A stretch of DNA of 64,000 bases, taken from Desulfosporosinus acididurans. GTDB lineage: Bacteria > Bacillota > Desulfitobacteriia > Desulfitobacteriales > Desulfitobacteriaceae. Below are positions 43,223 to 53,219 of the stretch, piece after piece. The notes under the pieces were generated by a model. The model saw only the letters and a list, made by a program, of their open reading frames with translations. It was not told the origin of the DNA and made no database searches. The stretch is taken from positions 1-64,000 of the forward strand of contig NZ_LDZY01000008.1 of the NCBI RefSeq assembly GCF_001029285.1, written 5' to 3'. Each line of letters starts with the position of its first letter. The stretch's first letter is position 1. The position numbers and the translations under genes are program-made.

Positions 43223-44236
43223 GTGGGATACTCTTACCGTGACGCTGGTGTTGATATACAAGCCGGTAATGATGCAGTTGAACGAATTAAACCGGCAGTA
43301 GCCCGAACGCTCCGTCCGGAAGTATTAGGCGGACTTGGAGGATTTGGGGGACTCTTTAAATTAGATCTAAAGAAGTATCCGGATCCGGTTTTGGTTTCCG
43401 GAACGGATGGCGTTGGGACAAAGCTCCGACTTGCCTTCCAGATGAACCGGCATGATACTATTGGGCAAGACGCTGTGGCTATGTGTGTTAATGATATTTT
43501 GGTTCAAGGTGCGGAGCCGTTGTTCTTTCTCGATTATCTTGCCGTTGGCAAAGTTAATCCGGAAAGAGTCGCTGAAATTGTCGGTGGTGTTGCCCGGGGT
43601 TGCGAAATGGCCGGTTGTGCCTTAATCGGAGGAGAAACGGCAGAAATGCCAGGTTTCTATGCTGAGAATGAGTATGATATTGCCGGATTCTCCGTCGGGG
43701 TAGTCAACCGTGATCAACTGATTGATGGGTCGAGCATTGAAGCAGGGGATGTTCTTATTGGTCTGCCTTCCACTGGATTGCACAGCAATGGGTATTCCTT
43801 AGCTCGTAAATTGTTTGAGAACTATTCTTTAGAGGAGGTTCTGCCGGAATTAGGAGAACCTTTGGGAGAAACTCTGCTGAAACCCACTCGAATTTACGTT
43901 AAGACTATTCTGCCGCTCCTTGCAAAACAGAAAATTAAGGGTATGGTTCATATTACAGGGGGAGGACTTACGGAGAATATCCCCCGTATCTTGCCTTCAG
44001 GACTGGGGGTTCAGATTGATCCGACATCTTGGAAACGGCCGGCTGTTTTTGATTTACTTCAACGTTTAGGGGATGTTGCTTGGCCCGAGATGTATCGGAC
44101 GTTTAACATGGGTATAGGATTTGTCATTATTGTCAGTGCGGAAGATGAAGAATCAATACGTCAGCAGCTCAAGGAGATGGGTGAATTGCATCATGTCATA
44201 GGACGTGTTGCCGATGGAGTAGGTGTCACCTATTGA
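43223..44236 (+). CDS. purM: Phosphoribosylformylglycinamidine cyclo-ligase
   Basis: PurM closes the imidazole ring to AIR with ATP. This 337-residue enzyme has [58 protein letters not shown] and [16 protein letters not shown] 43223 is chosen because AGGAGG lies seven bases upstream; a TTG at 43196 is upstream of that site. Its stop overlaps the purN TTG start (TTGA). Confidence 0.96.
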   Translation: MGYSYRDAGVDIQAGNDAVERIKPAVARTLRPEVLGGLGGFGGLFKLDLKKYPDPVLVSGTDGVGTKLRLAFQMNRHDTIGQDAVAMCVNDILVQGAEPLFFLDYLAVGKVNPERVAEIVGGVARGCEMAGCALIGGETAEMPGFYAENEYDIAGFSVGVVNRDQLIDGSSIEAGDVLIGLPSTGLHSNGYSLARKLFENYSLEEVLPELGEPLGETLLKPTRIYVKTILPLLAKQKIKGMVHITGGGLTENIPRILPSGLGVQIDPTSWKRPAVFDLLQRLGDVAWPEMYRTFNMGIGFVIIVSAEDEESIRQQLKEMGELHHVIGRVADGVGVTY

Positions 44237-44850
44237 GAACTGCAGTGTTAGCTTCTGGAAGAGGAAGCAACTTTAAAGCGTTGCTTGAGGCCTCGAAAAA
44301 AGAAGGCTTACCGATTGAAATAGTTGCTGTTGGTTCCGATCAGCCGAGAGCTGCTGTCCTTGGCTTGGCTAAGGAATTTGGGATTCCAACTCAGGTCTTT
44401 TCGATCAAGGACTATCCCCATCGTCAAGCCCAAGAAGAGGAGCTCTTGATTTGGATGAGGAAACATCGAGTTGAACTTCTTCTTTTAGCAGGCTATATGC
44501 GGGTTTTGGGATCAGAGTTTATTCAACAGGCCAATTTTCCAATTCTGAATATTCATCCATCTCTCCTTCCGTCGTTCCCTGGGCTTCATGCCCAGCGTCA
44601 AGCTGTGGAATATGGCGTCAAAGTGAGCGGCTGTACGGTTCATTTTGTCGATGAAGGTTTAGATAGCGGACCAATTATTTTACAGGAGGCCGTGCCTGTC
44701 TTAGCGGCAGATACAGAGGATAGTTTATCTCAGAGAATTTTAGAAGCAGAACATCGTCTTTACCCTAAAGCCGTACGGCTCTTAGTTTCTGGAAGTGTTA
44801 AACGGGTGGGACGTCGAGTTCAAATATTGCAACAGGAGGGTTTAGGATGA
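44233..44850 (+). CDS. purN: Phosphoribosylglycinamide formyltransferase
   Basis: PurN formylates GAR using 10-formyl-THF. This 205-residue enzyme has SGRGSNF, the folate-site LAGYMRVL, the catalytic [12 protein letters not shown] with Asn and His, and [16 protein letters not shown] with the Asp. The start is TTG 44233 in the TTGA overlap with purM. The stop overlaps purH by four bases. Confidence 0.96.
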   Translation: MRTAVLASGRGSNFKALLEASKKEGLPIEIVAVGSDQPRAAVLGLAKEFGIPTQVFSIKDYPHRQAQEEELLIWMRKHRVELLLLAGYMRVLGSEFIQQANFPILNIHPSLLPSFPGLHAQRQAVEYGVKVSGCTVHFVDEGLDSGPIILQEAVPVLAADTEDSLSQRILEAEHRLYPKAVRLLVSGSVKRVGRRVQILQQEGLG

Positions 44851-46391
44851 AGCGAAGAGCCATTATCAGCGTTTCAGACAAGACGGGAATTGTCACTTTT
44901 GCTCAAGGACTTGTTGAGCTGGGATTTGAACTTATATCGACAGGGGGAACTTTCAAAGTTCTTGATGAAGCCAATATTCCCGTGAAATATGTCAGTGAGG
45001 TCACAGGATTTCCGGAAGTATTAGGCGGACGGGTTAAAACTCTCCATCCGCTGATTCATGGTGGAATTCTGGCTCGGGATATTGTGGAACACCGCCAGCA
45101 GATGGAGCAAAATGGTATAGGGTTTATTGATTTGGTGGTCGTGAATTTATATCCGTTTCGGGAGACAATCTCCAAGCCGGGAGTGAGCTTTGAGGAAGCT
45201 ATCGAAAACATTGATGTGGGAGGACCGACCATGGTTCGGGCCGCTGCTAAAAATCATGGCAGGGTTACAGTACTGGTCAATCCTAAATCCTATGAAGAAG
45301 TCTTAAATGTCCTGCGTGAAACGGGGACCGTTTCCGCCGGTATGCGCAAACGATTAGCAGCGGAGGCTTTCGCCCATACAGCAGAATATGATCGTTTAAT
45401 TGCGGGTTATTTAGAACGACAGCTTGAACCAGTCGGCGGTTTTCCCAGGACGCTGCGTCTAACTGCCCAAAAGGTTCAAGAACTAAGATATGGTGAAAAT
45501 CCTCAGCAAAAGGCCGCTTTTTATATTAATTCTGAGGCCGCCTTAGGCAGTTTGGCAAGAGGGAAACAACTTCAGGGAAAAGAACTTTCCTATAACAATT
45601 GGGTAGATATGGAGGCTGCGTGGAAACTTGCACGTGAGTTTGATTCGTGTGCTGCAGCCATCATTAAGCACACCAATCCCTGCGGAGCGGCTTTAGGAAA
45701 TACGCCCCTGGAAGCTTACAAAAGCGCTTTGGCTTCAGATCCCGTTTCGGCCTACGGCGGGATTATTGCTTTAAACCGAGTAGTTGACGGCCCTACTGCT
45801 GAGGCAATTAAGGAGTGTTTCTATGAGGTGGTTGTGGCGCCGGATTTTAGTCCGGAGTCTCAGGACATTTTAAGTTCCAAGAAAAATCTTCGGCTCTTTG
45901 CAGTTGGCAGAGGCGAGAATGACCGAGTGACTCCTCGCTTGATGCTGAAAAGCGTTGACGGCGGCTATCTCGTTCAAGAGGTTGACCGAGGAACTACTCC
46001 CATTGATGAATGGGAATTTATCACTGAGCAGAAACCAACTGAAAACGATTTAAAGGCCCTTGATTTTGCTTGGCGTGTTGTTAAACATGTTAAATCAAAC
46101 GCCATCGTTGTAACTGATCATCGCCAAACATTAGGTGTTGGTGCCGGCCAAATGAATCGTGTTGGATCAGTAAAGATTGCCGTTGAACAAGCCGGTGAAA
46201 AAACTAAAGGAGCATATTTGGCTTCTGATGCCTTTTTCCCTTTTCCTGATTCGATTGAATCTGCCGCTCAAGCAGGAATTCGAGCAATTATTCAGCCGGG
46301 TGGATCTATCCATGATCCCGAAGTGATTGAGGCTGCTAATCGTTTAAACATTATCATGGTCTTTACGCATCGCAGACATTTTCAACATTAA
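44847..46391 (+). CDS. purH: AICAR transformylase / IMP cyclohydrolase
   Basis: PurH performs the last two steps to IMP. In this 514-residue bifunctional enzyme the N-terminal cyclohydrolase has SVSDKTGI, GGRVKTLHP and NLYPF. The C-terminal transformylase has LRYGENPQQKA, the Lys-His pair in IKHTNPCG and SDAFFPFPDS. ATG 44847 overlaps the purN end, with CAGGAGG upstream. Confidence 0.97.
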   Translation: MKRRAIISVSDKTGIVTFAQGLVELGFELISTGGTFKVLDEANIPVKYVSEVTGFPEVLGGRVKTLHPLIHGGILARDIVEHRQQMEQNGIGFIDLVVVNLYPFRETISKPGVSFEEAIENIDVGGPTMVRAAAKNHGRVTVLVNPKSYEEVLNVLRETGTVSAGMRKRLAAEAFAHTAEYDRLIAGYLERQLEPVGGFPRTLRLTAQKVQELRYGENPQQKAAFYINSEAALGSLARGKQLQGKELSYNNWVDMEAAWKLAREFDSCAAAIIKHTNPCGAALGNTPLEAYKSALASDPVSAYGGIIALNRVVDGPTAEAIKECFYEVVVAPDFSPESQDILSSKKNLRLFAVGRGENDRVTPRLMLKSVDGGYLVQEVDRGTTPIDEWEFITEQKPTENDLKALDFAWRVVKHVKSNAIVVTDHRQTLGVGAGQMNRVGSVKIAVEQAGEKTKGAYLASDAFFPFPDSIESAAQAGIRAIIQPGGSIHDPEVIEAANRLNIIMVFTHRRHFQH

Positions 46392-46427
46392 TTTTCAGGA
46401 AGGGAACTTTTGAGAGCGGGTGAAAAT

Positions 46428-47690
46428 ATGAATAAACTTCGAGTATTAGTCATAGGCAGCGGTGGGCGGGAACATGCCCTTGCCTGGAAACTCTTGCAAA
46501 GCCCGGTGTTGGAACGTCTCTATGTTGCACCCGGAAATGCCGGAACTGAACCTTGGAATATCCCTATTTCGGCCCAAGATATTTCAGGTCTGGTGGAGTT
46601 CGCTTTAAAAGAAGATATTGATCTGACTCTGGTTGGCCCTGAAGATCCGCTGAGCTTAGGAATCGTAGATGCTTTCCAAGAGGCCGGACTGCGAATTTTT
46701 GGGCCTGCCAAGGCCGCCGCTCGATTAGAGGGAAGTAAATCCTTCGCGAAAATGATTATGGAACGCGCTGAAATTCCAACGGCTAAGTGGGAAGTCTTTG
46801 AAAAGGCAGATCAGGCCAAAGCCTACATTAAGGACCTTGGAGCCCCTTGTGTTCTCAAAGCGGACGGTTTAGCGGCAGGAAAAGGTGTCATCGTGGCGCT
46901 GGATTTAGATACTGCGCTTCAGGCTGTTGATGAAATCATGGACGGCAATTTTGGAGCAGCAGGGAAAAAACTTTTAGTTGAAGAGTTTCTTGAAGGGCAA
47001 GAAGTTAGCCTGCTCTGTTTTACGGACGGAACTACAGCCCGCTCGATGGTTCCCGTACAGGATCATAAGCGTGCTTTAGATGGTGACGAAGGCCTTAATA
47101 CCGGAGGTATGGGAACATACAGTCCTCCTCCAATTTGGACACCCGAGCTTGAAAGATCGGTAATGCGGGATCTCGTCAATCCGACGCTGAAGGTTATGGC
47201 TGAATTAGGAACTCCGTTTCAAGGAGTCCTTTTCCTGGGACTAATGCTTACGAAACAAGGGCCAAAGCTTCTGGAATATAATGTTCGTTTCGGTGATCCG
47301 GAAACCCAGGTGGTAATGAAGCGCTTGAAGAGCGATCTTTTACCGATATTATGGGCTTGCACTGAAGGCAGGTTGCCGGAAGCCGATTTGGAGTGGAAAA
47401 ACGAAGCTGCAGTTTGTGTTGTGATGGCTGCGCCCGGTTATCCTGCAAAGTATCCGAAAGGAATCCCGATTCACCTGCCGGAGACAAGGGACGAGGATTC
47501 AGTAATTTTTCATGCCGGTACCAAAATGAAAGATGGACTGCTTGAAAGCAGCGGCGGTCGGGTGTTAGGCGTTACTGCCTCAGGGAAAACTCTGCAGGAG
47601 GCTCGCGATAAGGCTTACGCCCTTGTGAAAAACGTTGATTTTCCTAAGGCGCATTATCGGCGGGATATTGGTGTCAAAGGTCTGAATTGA
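46428..47690 (+). CDS. purD: Phosphoribosylamine-glycine ligase
   Basis: PurD joins phosphoribosylamine and glycine with ATP. This 420-residue ATP-grasp enzyme starts LRVLVIGSGGREHALAW and shows VLKADGLAAGKGV, EGQEVSLLCF, the signature GGMGTYSP and YNVRFGDPETQ. ATG 46428 has GCGGGTGA upstream. TTG 46410, 5 bases after AGGAAGGGAA, is a real alternative that adds six residues. It is the last pur gene here; purL, purQ, purS and purK are not in the window. Confidence 0.96.
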   Translation: MNKLRVLVIGSGGREHALAWKLLQSPVLERLYVAPGNAGTEPWNIPISAQDISGLVEFALKEDIDLTLVGPEDPLSLGIVDAFQEAGLRIFGPAKAAARLEGSKSFAKMIMERAEIPTAKWEVFEKADQAKAYIKDLGAPCVLKADGLAAGKGVIVALDLDTALQAVDEIMDGNFGAAGKKLLVEEFLEGQEVSLLCFTDGTTARSMVPVQDHKRALDGDEGLNTGGMGTYSPPPIWTPELERSVMRDLVNPTLKVMAELGTPFQGVLFLGLMLTKQGPKLLEYNVRFGDPETQVVMKRLKSDLLPILWACTEGRLPEADLEWKNEAAVCVVMAAPGYPAKYPKGIPIHLPETRDEDSVIFHAGTKMKDGLLESSGGRVLGVTASGKTLQEARDKAYALVKNVDFPKAHYRRDIGVKGLN

Positions 47691-47767
47691 GCTGGAGATT
47701 TGAGTGACCACTAAGAGTCTCCCCCCATATAATAATGGCAAGGTTCGATAAAAAGGGGGGGATGAAG

Positions 47768-48322
47768 GTGTTTCATTATCGAAAGCATTTGTTTTATCCG
47801 GTACATGTTGAACGGTCAGATCCCGGGTTTGCTAGACTCTTGCTGGAACATTATGCCGGACGAAATAGTGAACTCACATCATCGATTCAGTATTTAAATC
47901 AGCGTTCGAACATGCCAAATAGGTATGTTCGAGATTTACTGGGATTAATAGCAGCGGAAGAATTAGGACATATGGAATTGATTGCTGCAGCCATTAGCAA
48001 GTTAGGAGGGGCGCCGCTTACTTGTGTGAATTCTCAAGGTGCTCCCTGGGTTTTAAATTATATTGATCAAAATGCTGACTATATTACTATGCTGCAGGTA
48101 GATATTCAGTCAGAAACGAGGGCTGCCCTTCTTTATCAACAACATCTGGAATCAACGACAGATCCTAATATGAAAAAAATGATCAACTTTTTAATTACTC
48201 GCGAAGGAGTACATAAACGTTTGCTCCAAAAAGCACTGCTGTTAATCCGAGAAAACGGGTCTTCGGAAGAACAAAATGAATTGATTTATGATTACAAGAT
48301 GAGCTTGCAGGTTTTAGAATAA
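47768..48322 (+). CDS. cotJC: Spore coat protein CotJC / manganese-catalase-like
   Basis: This 184-residue ferritin-like protein has the metal-binding helices of the CotJC/manganese catalase family: ELTSSIQYLNQ, GLIAAEELGHMELIA, SETRAALLYQQHL and REGVHKRLLQKAL. Two Glu and two His residues are in place for a dimanganese site. CotJC is part of the spore coat. GTG 47768 gives the family-like start MFHYRKHLFYPV, with GGGGG six bases upstream; ATG 47762 is too close to that site. A deleted copy lies at 58530-58625. Confidence 0.88.
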   Translation: MFHYRKHLFYPVHVERSDPGFARLLLEHYAGRNSELTSSIQYLNQRSNMPNRYVRDLLGLIAAEELGHMELIAAAISKLGGAPLTCVNSQGAPWVLNYIDQNADYITMLQVDIQSETRAALLYQQHLESTTDPNMKKMINFLITREGVHKRLLQKALLLIRENGSSEEQNELIYDYKMSLQVLE

Positions 48323-48335
48323 TGAGATACCGGTA

Positions 48336-48384
48336 AAAAGAGTCATAGAGACTTCGTGGATGAAGTCTCTATGACTCTTTTAGT
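48336..48384 (+). terminator. cotJC terminator
   Basis: AAAAGAGTCATAGAGACTT (48336-48354) pairs with GAAGTCTCTATGACTCTTTT (48362-48381), a very long perfect stem with T's after it. Confidence 0.88.
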
Positions 48385-48430
48385 CTATATTAGTCTATAT
48401 TGGTTTATATTAGTCTCTATTAGTCCCTAA
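48381..48430 (+). repeat. 10-bp tandem repeat, five units
   Basis: Five units follow without gaps: TAGTCTATAT, TAGTCTATAT, TGGTTTATAT, TAGTCTCTAT and TAGTCCCTAA. Two are identical and the others differ at one to three places. The array starts inside the cotJC terminator's T tract and stands ~320 bases before nuoA. A 10-bp period places all units on one face of the helix. Confidence 0.75.
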
Positions 48431-48478
48431 ACCCATATTAGACAGTTTTCCCCTTACTTTGCGGGAAAGTTATGAGAT

Positions 48479-48525
48479 GATTGGGTTAAGCCTTTCCTGA
48501 CATGGGGTCCCATGTCAGGCCAATC
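48479..48525. promoter_or_regulatory. 24-bp palindrome upstream of nuoA
   Basis: CCTGACATGGG (48496-48506) and CCCATGTCAGG (48509-48519) are perfect inverse copies around GT. Outside them GATTGG (48479-48484) pairs with CCAATC (48520-48525). No T tract follows. It may be a protein-binding site or a structured element; which one is not known. Confidence 0.45.
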
Positions 48526-48638
48526 CTTGGGTAATATCTCACTAATTTCTTAAGAATAATCTCTTTAATGCAAGAACAAATAAAATAAAACGGAAAGGAG
48601 ATAATTTACATTTCTAAAATTGTGTCTTGATAAAGGGA

Positions 48639-48668
48639 TTTCGTGATATAGGTCTTTTGTGATATGGG
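48639..48668 (+). promoter_or_regulatory. Direct repeat in the nuo upstream region
   Basis: TTCGTGATATAGG (48640-48652) and TTTGTGATATGGG (48656-48668) share GTGATAT at a 16-base period, about 90 bases before nuoA. This could be a tandem regulator site. It is only a pattern, with no known regulator. Confidence 0.35.
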
Positions 48669-48752
48669 CATTTTAGCCATGTACTGTAAAATAATAACAA
48701 TATAGGAGAAATATAGTGAGATTTTCCAGAGTACAAATAAGGAGGGAAGGAA

Positions 48753-49109
48753 ATGATAGATAATTTTGCTGCGGTAGGATTGTTGCTTGCGTTTGCAATA
48801 GGTTTGCCTATCGTTGTCATGGCTGTTGTTCATCTCTTGGCACCCCATAAGCCGCATAAGGAAAAGTTAACAACCTATGAATGCGGCAATGAGCCAATTG
48901 GCAGGGCGTGGATTGGATTCAAGAGCAACTACTTTCTTTATGCTATTGTCTTTACCGCCTTCGATGTAGAAACGATTTTTTTGTATCCTTGGGCATTGAC
49001 GTTCCGTAAATTAGGAACCTTTGCTTTTGTTGAAATGTTTATCTTTATGATCATTCTCATAGTCGGTTTTTGGTACGCTTGGAAAGAAGGTGCATTGGAG
49101 TGGATGTAA
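48753..49109 (+). CDS. nuoA: NADH-quinone oxidoreductase-like complex, subunit A
   Basis: NuoA is a small membrane subunit at the junction of the peripheral and membrane arms of complex I. The 118-residue protein has three helices and the loop signature [13 protein letters not shown] with the quinone-access Cys, then [12 protein letters not shown]-like [28 protein letters not shown] precedes ATG 48753. It is the first gene of an eleven-gene operon A-B-C-D-H-I-J-K-L-M-N. Confidence 0.95.
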   Translation: MIDNFAAVGLLLAFAIGLPIVVMAVVHLLAPHKPHKEKLTTYECGNEPIGRAWIGFKSNYFLYAIVFTAFDVETIFLYPWALTFRKLGTFAFVEMFIFMIILIVGFWYAWKEGALEWM

Positions 49110-49621
49110 GGAGAGAGAAAGAACTGCGTGATGCTGAGGCTGCGGCTGAGAAGAATATTCTGCTTACCAGTGTCGAGAAGTTTTTGAACTGGGGTCGAGT
49201 TCATTCCTTCTGGCCTTGCTCTTTCGGTCTGGCTTGTTGTGCTATTGAGATGGCATCATCGGGAGATCCTCGTTATGACTTATCACGTTTCGGCTATGAG
49301 GTGTTTCAGGCGTCACCGAGACAAGCAGATTTAATGATTGTGGCAGGAACTTTGACACGGAAAATGGCCCCTATTGCTCGTCGTATCTATGATCAAATGC
49401 CGGAGCCCAAATGGGTCATTGCCATGGGCAATTGTGCCTGCTCAGGGGGGCCGTTTGCAGATTCTTACGCTGTGGTGCCGGGGGCGGATAGTATTGTTCC
49501 GATCGATGTCTATATTCCTGGCTGCCCACCAAGACCGGAATCCTTGATGTTTGGGATGCTGCATCTTAAACAGAAAATACAAAATCCTGCTAAGGCGAGG
49601 TTAATTAAGCATGTTAAATGA
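49100..49621 (+). CDS. nuoB: Complex I subunit B
   Basis: NuoB carries the terminal [4Fe-4S] cluster N2 that reduces quinone. In this 173-residue protein ligands are the Cys pair in [17 protein letters not shown] and [11 protein letters not shown] 49100 overlaps the nuoA end by ten bases and has AGAAGG upstream; an earlier TTG would translate more of the overlap. It follows the usual order to nuoC, which it overlaps by 11 bases. Confidence 0.95.
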   Translation: MDVRREKELRDAEAAAEKNILLTSVEKFLNWGRVHSFWPCSFGLACCAIEMASSGDPRYDLSRFGYEVFQASPRQADLMIVAGTLTRKMAPIARRIYDQMPEPKWVIAMGNCACSGGPFADSYAVVPGADSIVPIDVYIPGCPPRPESLMFGMLHLKQKIQNPAKARLIKHVK

Positions 49622-50099
49622 AATTTTGCGAGTGCGAGTATCCGAATTGGCAGATAAGGTTACTGGACAAGTTGAAGAGAGCCTTGGCGTACTCGAATTA
49701 ACTATTAATTATCCATATGTGCTGGAAGTTTTGACGTGTGTTAAGAATTTCCCGGATGTCCCGTGTGATTTTTTGCATGATCTAGCCGGAATGGATCTGG
49801 AGGATCACTTTGAGGTTGTCTACCAATTATCCAGCCTGCGCGGTCCACAGCGTTTACGTATTATAGCTACAGTTGAACGGGAAAATCCCGTGATTGACTC
49901 GGCTACTCCCCTTTGGAAGGGGGCAGACTTTTTAGAGCGTGAAGCCTTTGATATGTTCGGCATTCAATTCAGAGGGCATCCTAATTTGAAACGTATCTAT
50001 ATGTGGGACGATTTTGAAGGATATCCATTGCGCAAAGATTATGTTATAGACAGTCATGAACGACGTGCGATGATGCGAGTAAGAAAAGAAGGGGAATAG
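49611..50099 (+). CDS. nuoC: Complex I subunit C
   Basis: NuoC is a structural subunit of the peripheral arm. The 162-residue protein ends with the family signature, [17 protein letters not shown] then [20 protein letters not shown]. It is separate from nuoD, unlike the fused NuoCD of E. coli. ATG 49611 overlaps nuoB. Confidence 0.94.
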   Translation: MLNEILRVRVSELADKVTGQVEESLGVLELTINYPYVLEVLTCVKNFPDVPCDFLHDLAGMDLEDHFEVVYQLSSLRGPQRLRIIATVERENPVIDSATPLWKGADFLEREAFDMFGIQFRGHPNLKRIYMWDDFEGYPLRKDYVIDSHERRAMMRVRKEGE

Positions 50100-50110
50100 G
50101 TGGGGGAACA

Positions 50111-51214
50111 ATGATAATTGATGGAACTCAAGAGTATTCTGTGAACATGGGCCCCCAACACCCAAGTACGCATGGTGTGTTTCGAATGGTGGTCCATTTG
50201 GATGGAGAAGTTGTTACTAATGTAGAACCTAAAATTGGATATCTCCATCGTGGCTTGGAAAAAATGGCGGAAAGTCGTACTTATAATCAGTTTGTTCCCT
50301 ACACTGACCGTCTGGATTATCTGGCAGGTCCGCATAATAGTTTGGGTTACGTCCAAGCCGTTGAAAAATTGATGGGTATAGAAGTCCCCGAACGTGCAGA
50401 ATATCTCCGCGTTATATTTGCGGAATTGGGGAGGGTTGCCAGTCACTTGTTTATGATTGCAAGTGGGTCTTTGGATATTTGTGGCTGGACTCCTTGGAGT
50501 TATTGTACCCGTGATCGCGAGCGTATTCTCGATTTATTTGAAATGACTGCGGGTAATCGTATGACTCTAAATTATTTCCGAATTGGTGGAGTCAGCCATG
50601 ATGTTCCGGACGAATTTATGCCTGCACTTAAGAGCTTTCTCGATGACATGCCTGAAATGATTGAGGAGTATTATGGTATCTTTTTCGGTAATGAAATTGC
50701 GCAGTCACGCATGAAAAGTGTGGGTATTCTCCCGAAAGAATTGGCAGAAAATCTACTCATCACGGGAGCGAATCTACGAGCTTCCGGAGTACAGTATGAT
50801 GTACGTAAAGCCGAACCTTATGGCATATACAATAGGTTTAATTTCAATGTCCCAGTGTTGTATGGCTGCGATACCTATGATCGACACTTTATTCGACTTC
50901 TCGAGATTCAAGAGAGCAGGAAAATTCTTCAACAGGCCCTGAGAGACATCCCGGAAGGGCCTGTTGTGGCAAAGGTACCAAAGGTGATTAAACCACAAGT
51001 CGGCAAAGTTTATCATCGAGTTGAGAATCCAAAGGGAGAGATGGGTTGGTATATAGTCAGTAATGGGACGACGAAGCCAGCCCGGGTACGTATACGGACC
51101 GGAGCATTTGTTAACGTTCAAATGCTCCCAGCTATAGTGACCGGCTGGAAGATTCAAGACCTTGTGACTATTTTCGCTTCCATGGATCTTGTGTTAGGAG
51201 AAGTGGATAAATAG
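50111..51214 (+). CDS. nuoD: Complex I subunit D
   Basis: NuoD forms the quinone site with NuoB and descends from the large subunit of NiFe hydrogenases. The 367-residue protein has MGPQHPSTHGVFR with the quinone-binding His, then EPKIGYLHRGLEKMAE, DRLDYLAGPHNS and the C-terminal DLVLGEVDK. The hydrogenase Cys ligands are absent, as expected. It starts 12 bases after nuoC with GGTGGGGG upstream. Confidence 0.96.
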   Translation: MIIDGTQEYSVNMGPQHPSTHGVFRMVVHLDGEVVTNVEPKIGYLHRGLEKMAESRTYNQFVPYTDRLDYLAGPHNSLGYVQAVEKLMGIEVPERAEYLRVIFAELGRVASHLFMIASGSLDICGWTPWSYCTRDRERILDLFEMTAGNRMTLNYFRIGGVSHDVPDEFMPALKSFLDDMPEMIEEYYGIFFGNEIAQSRMKSVGILPKELAENLLITGANLRASGVQYDVRKAEPYGIYNRFNFNVPVLYGCDTYDRHFIRLLEIQESRKILQQALRDIPEGPVVAKVPKVIKPQVGKVYHRVENPKGEMGWYIVSNGTTKPARVRIRTGAFVNVQMLPAIVTGWKIQDLVTIFASMDLVLGEVDK

Positions 51215-51239
51215 ATATTTGCAATGAAGGGAGAAGAAG

Positions 51240-52295
51240 ATGGACGCTTTAAACAATGTGTTTGTGAATATAGCGGCCTACATCCGTGGACTATTTGCGG
51301 ATTCTCATTCTTTAAGTGCTGATTTAACGATTAATATTATAGTATTTCTCATGCTCTTTTTGATTATGGTAGTCGCTGCTTTATTTCTCAGTCTTGTTGA
51401 ACGCAAATTTGCCCACTGGGTATCACAAAGATCAGGTCCCAATCGTCTCGGGCCACACGGATGGTTTCAATTTATTGCCGATGCGGTGAAAATGTTGGGT
51501 AAGGAAGATATTTACCCAGCAAATGTAGATCTTTTTCTTTTTAAGATTGCTCCAATGATGCTCGTAGGGATTACGTTAATGGCATTCGGTGTTATTCCCT
51601 TCGGTAAGGGAATGGTGGCCATTAATCTTGACTTAGGTATATTCTACTTTTTGGCAGTTTCCTCAATTTCAACGTTGGCACTTTTGATGGCCGGGTGGGC
51701 ATCAAATAATAAATTTTCTCTACTCGGCGGGTTCCGAGCTGTAGCTCAAATGATAAGTTATGAAATACCTTTGCTCTTTTCTTTGCTCGGTGTCATCATG
51801 ATTACTCAGACCTTCAACCTTTCTTCGATTATTGAGGCTCAGAAAACCATTCCCTTCATATTCCTGCAGCCGTTGGCCTTCTTGATTTATTTAATAGCCG
51901 GTATAGCTGAAACTAACAGGGCTCCGTTTGATCAAGTTCAAGGGGAGCAGGAGATTGTAGCCGGACCTTTTACGGAGTATTCCGGACTTAGGTGGGGGCT
52001 GTTTATGCTTGCTGAATACGGCAACGTGGTCGCAACATCTGCCATTGCAGTTTCGATGTTTTTGGGTGGTTGGTACGGCCCGGGATTTCTGCCTGGATGG
52101 TTGTGGTTTATTCTTAAGATCTGGCTCGTAATTTTCATAATGATGTGGGTCCGTTGGACCTTTGTCCGGATGAGAGTCGATCATCTTATGCATTTTGCAT
52201 GGAAGATCTTGCTTCCTTTATCGCTGGCAAACATCTTTTTAACAGGTCTGGGTATTTATATTTACCAGCTATTCATTCCGCGGATAGGAGGGTGA
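51240..52295 (+). CDS. nuoH: Complex I subunit H
   Basis: NuoH is the membrane subunit that holds the start of the proton path and part of the quinone channel. The 351-residue protein has about eight helices, the loop [24 protein letters not shown], read in two parts, and [19 protein letters not shown] with the conserved acids. AAGGGAGAAGA precedes ATG 51240. Confidence 0.96.
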   Translation: MDALNNVFVNIAAYIRGLFADSHSLSADLTINIIVFLMLFLIMVVAALFLSLVERKFAHWVSQRSGPNRLGPHGWFQFIADAVKMLGKEDIYPANVDLFLFKIAPMMLVGITLMAFGVIPFGKGMVAINLDLGIFYFLAVSSISTLALLMAGWASNNKFSLLGGFRAVAQMISYEIPLLFSLLGVIMITQTFNLSSIIEAQKTIPFIFLQPLAFLIYLIAGIAETNRAPFDQVQGEQEIVAGPFTEYSGLRWGLFMLAEYGNVVATSAIAVSMFLGGWYGPGFLPGWLWFILKIWLVIFIMMWVRWTFVRMRVDHLMHFAWKILLPLSLANIFLTGLGIYIYQLFIPRIGG

Positions 52296-52299
52296 AGAA

Positions 52300-52713
52300 G
52301 TGTTTGGTAATGGTTTAATAAAGGGCTTGCGCATTACGCTTAAACGTTTCTATGGACCTAATCTTACAGAGTATTATCCTGAAGTAAAGCCTAACCTTCC
52401 TCCCCGTACACGGAGTTCCATGGCTCTAGAACCTGAGAAGTGTATTTCTTGTGGGCTTTGCGTAAATATTTGTCCGAATCAAGTCATCAATCTAACGAGC
52501 GAAAAGGATGGAAACAATAAGAGAGTATTAAAGACTTACCATATGAACATTGGTCGCTGCCTTCTTTGTGGGTTATGTACGCAAAGCTGCCCGACTGGTG
52601 CTCTTAGACTCTCCCAAGAGTTTGAAAATGCGGTCTACCATCGTGAAGAATTACTATGGGACATGATTGCGCGGTCCAAGCGATCGAACAAGCCAAGTGG
52701 AGAGGAGGGGTAA
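52300..52713 (+). CDS. nuoI: Complex I subunit I, 2[4Fe-4S]
   Basis: NuoI carries clusters N6a and N6b. The 137-residue protein has two ferredoxin motifs, CISCGLCVNICPNQV and CLLCGLCTQSCPTGA. Without NuoEFG, this subunit is the likely place where a ferredoxin-type donor docks. GTG 52300 has GGAGGGTGAAGA upstream. Confidence 0.95.
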   Translation: MFGNGLIKGLRITLKRFYGPNLTEYYPEVKPNLPPRTRSSMALEPEKCISCGLCVNICPNQVINLTSEKDGNNKRVLKTYHMNIGRCLLCGLCTQSCPTGALRLSQEFENAVYHREELLWDMIARSKRSNKPSGEEG

Positions 52714-52715
52714 AC

Positions 52716-53219
52716 GTGGGCACTATCGTTTTCTTTATCTTTGCTATCTTGGCAATAGCTGCAGCTTCGGGGGTTGTCACTTCCAGGAATATCGTTCATA
52801 GCGCATTCTATCTGGCACTTTCCTTTTCGGGAGTAGCCGTGCTTTATGTCCTGATGAACGCAGATTTTCTCGCAGCTGTTCAATTGCTCGTTTATACCGG
52901 TGCCGTATCGATTATGGTCGTTTTTGCAGTGATGCTGACTCTGCGCGGAGAGGTCAGTGACAGTAATCCGGAGAACCGCAAATGGGGATGGGGAGCCTTT
53001 ATTTCTGTACTGCTCTTCGCGGTGATCGCCCTAGTGGTTCTTACGAATTCGGACTGGCGTGTATTACCGTCGGCTTGGACCAGCGGCGGTTCAGCCGAGG
53101 ATATGTCACTCCTGCTGCTTTCACAGTTTATGATTCCCTTTGAGGCTGCTGCGGTATTGCTGACTGTGGCTTTAGCCGGAGCTGTAATTTTGGCGAAGGG
53201 AGTGAAGGAAAACCAATGA
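52716..53219 (+). CDS. nuoJ: Complex I subunit J
   Basis: NuoJ is a membrane subunit with five helices. The 167-residue protein has [19 protein letters not shown], the pi-bulge helix region [22 protein letters not shown] (read in parts) and a C-terminal helix. GTG 52716 is chosen because GGAGGGG lies seven bases upstream; longer frames overlap nuoI. Confidence 0.93.
   Translation: MGTIVFFIFAILAIAAASGVVTSRNIVHSAFYLALSFSGVAVLYVLMNADFLAAVQLLVYTGAVSIMVVFAVMLTLRGEVSDSNPENRKWGWGAFISVLLFAVIALVVLTNSDWRVLPSAWTSGGSAEDMSLLLLSQFMIPFEAAAVLLTVALAGAVILAKGVKENQ

Noticed and set aside
48381-48430. Possible CRISPR array
   Set aside because: Units are 10 bp and adjoin without spacers, so it is a simple tandem repeat. 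No cas gene is nearby.
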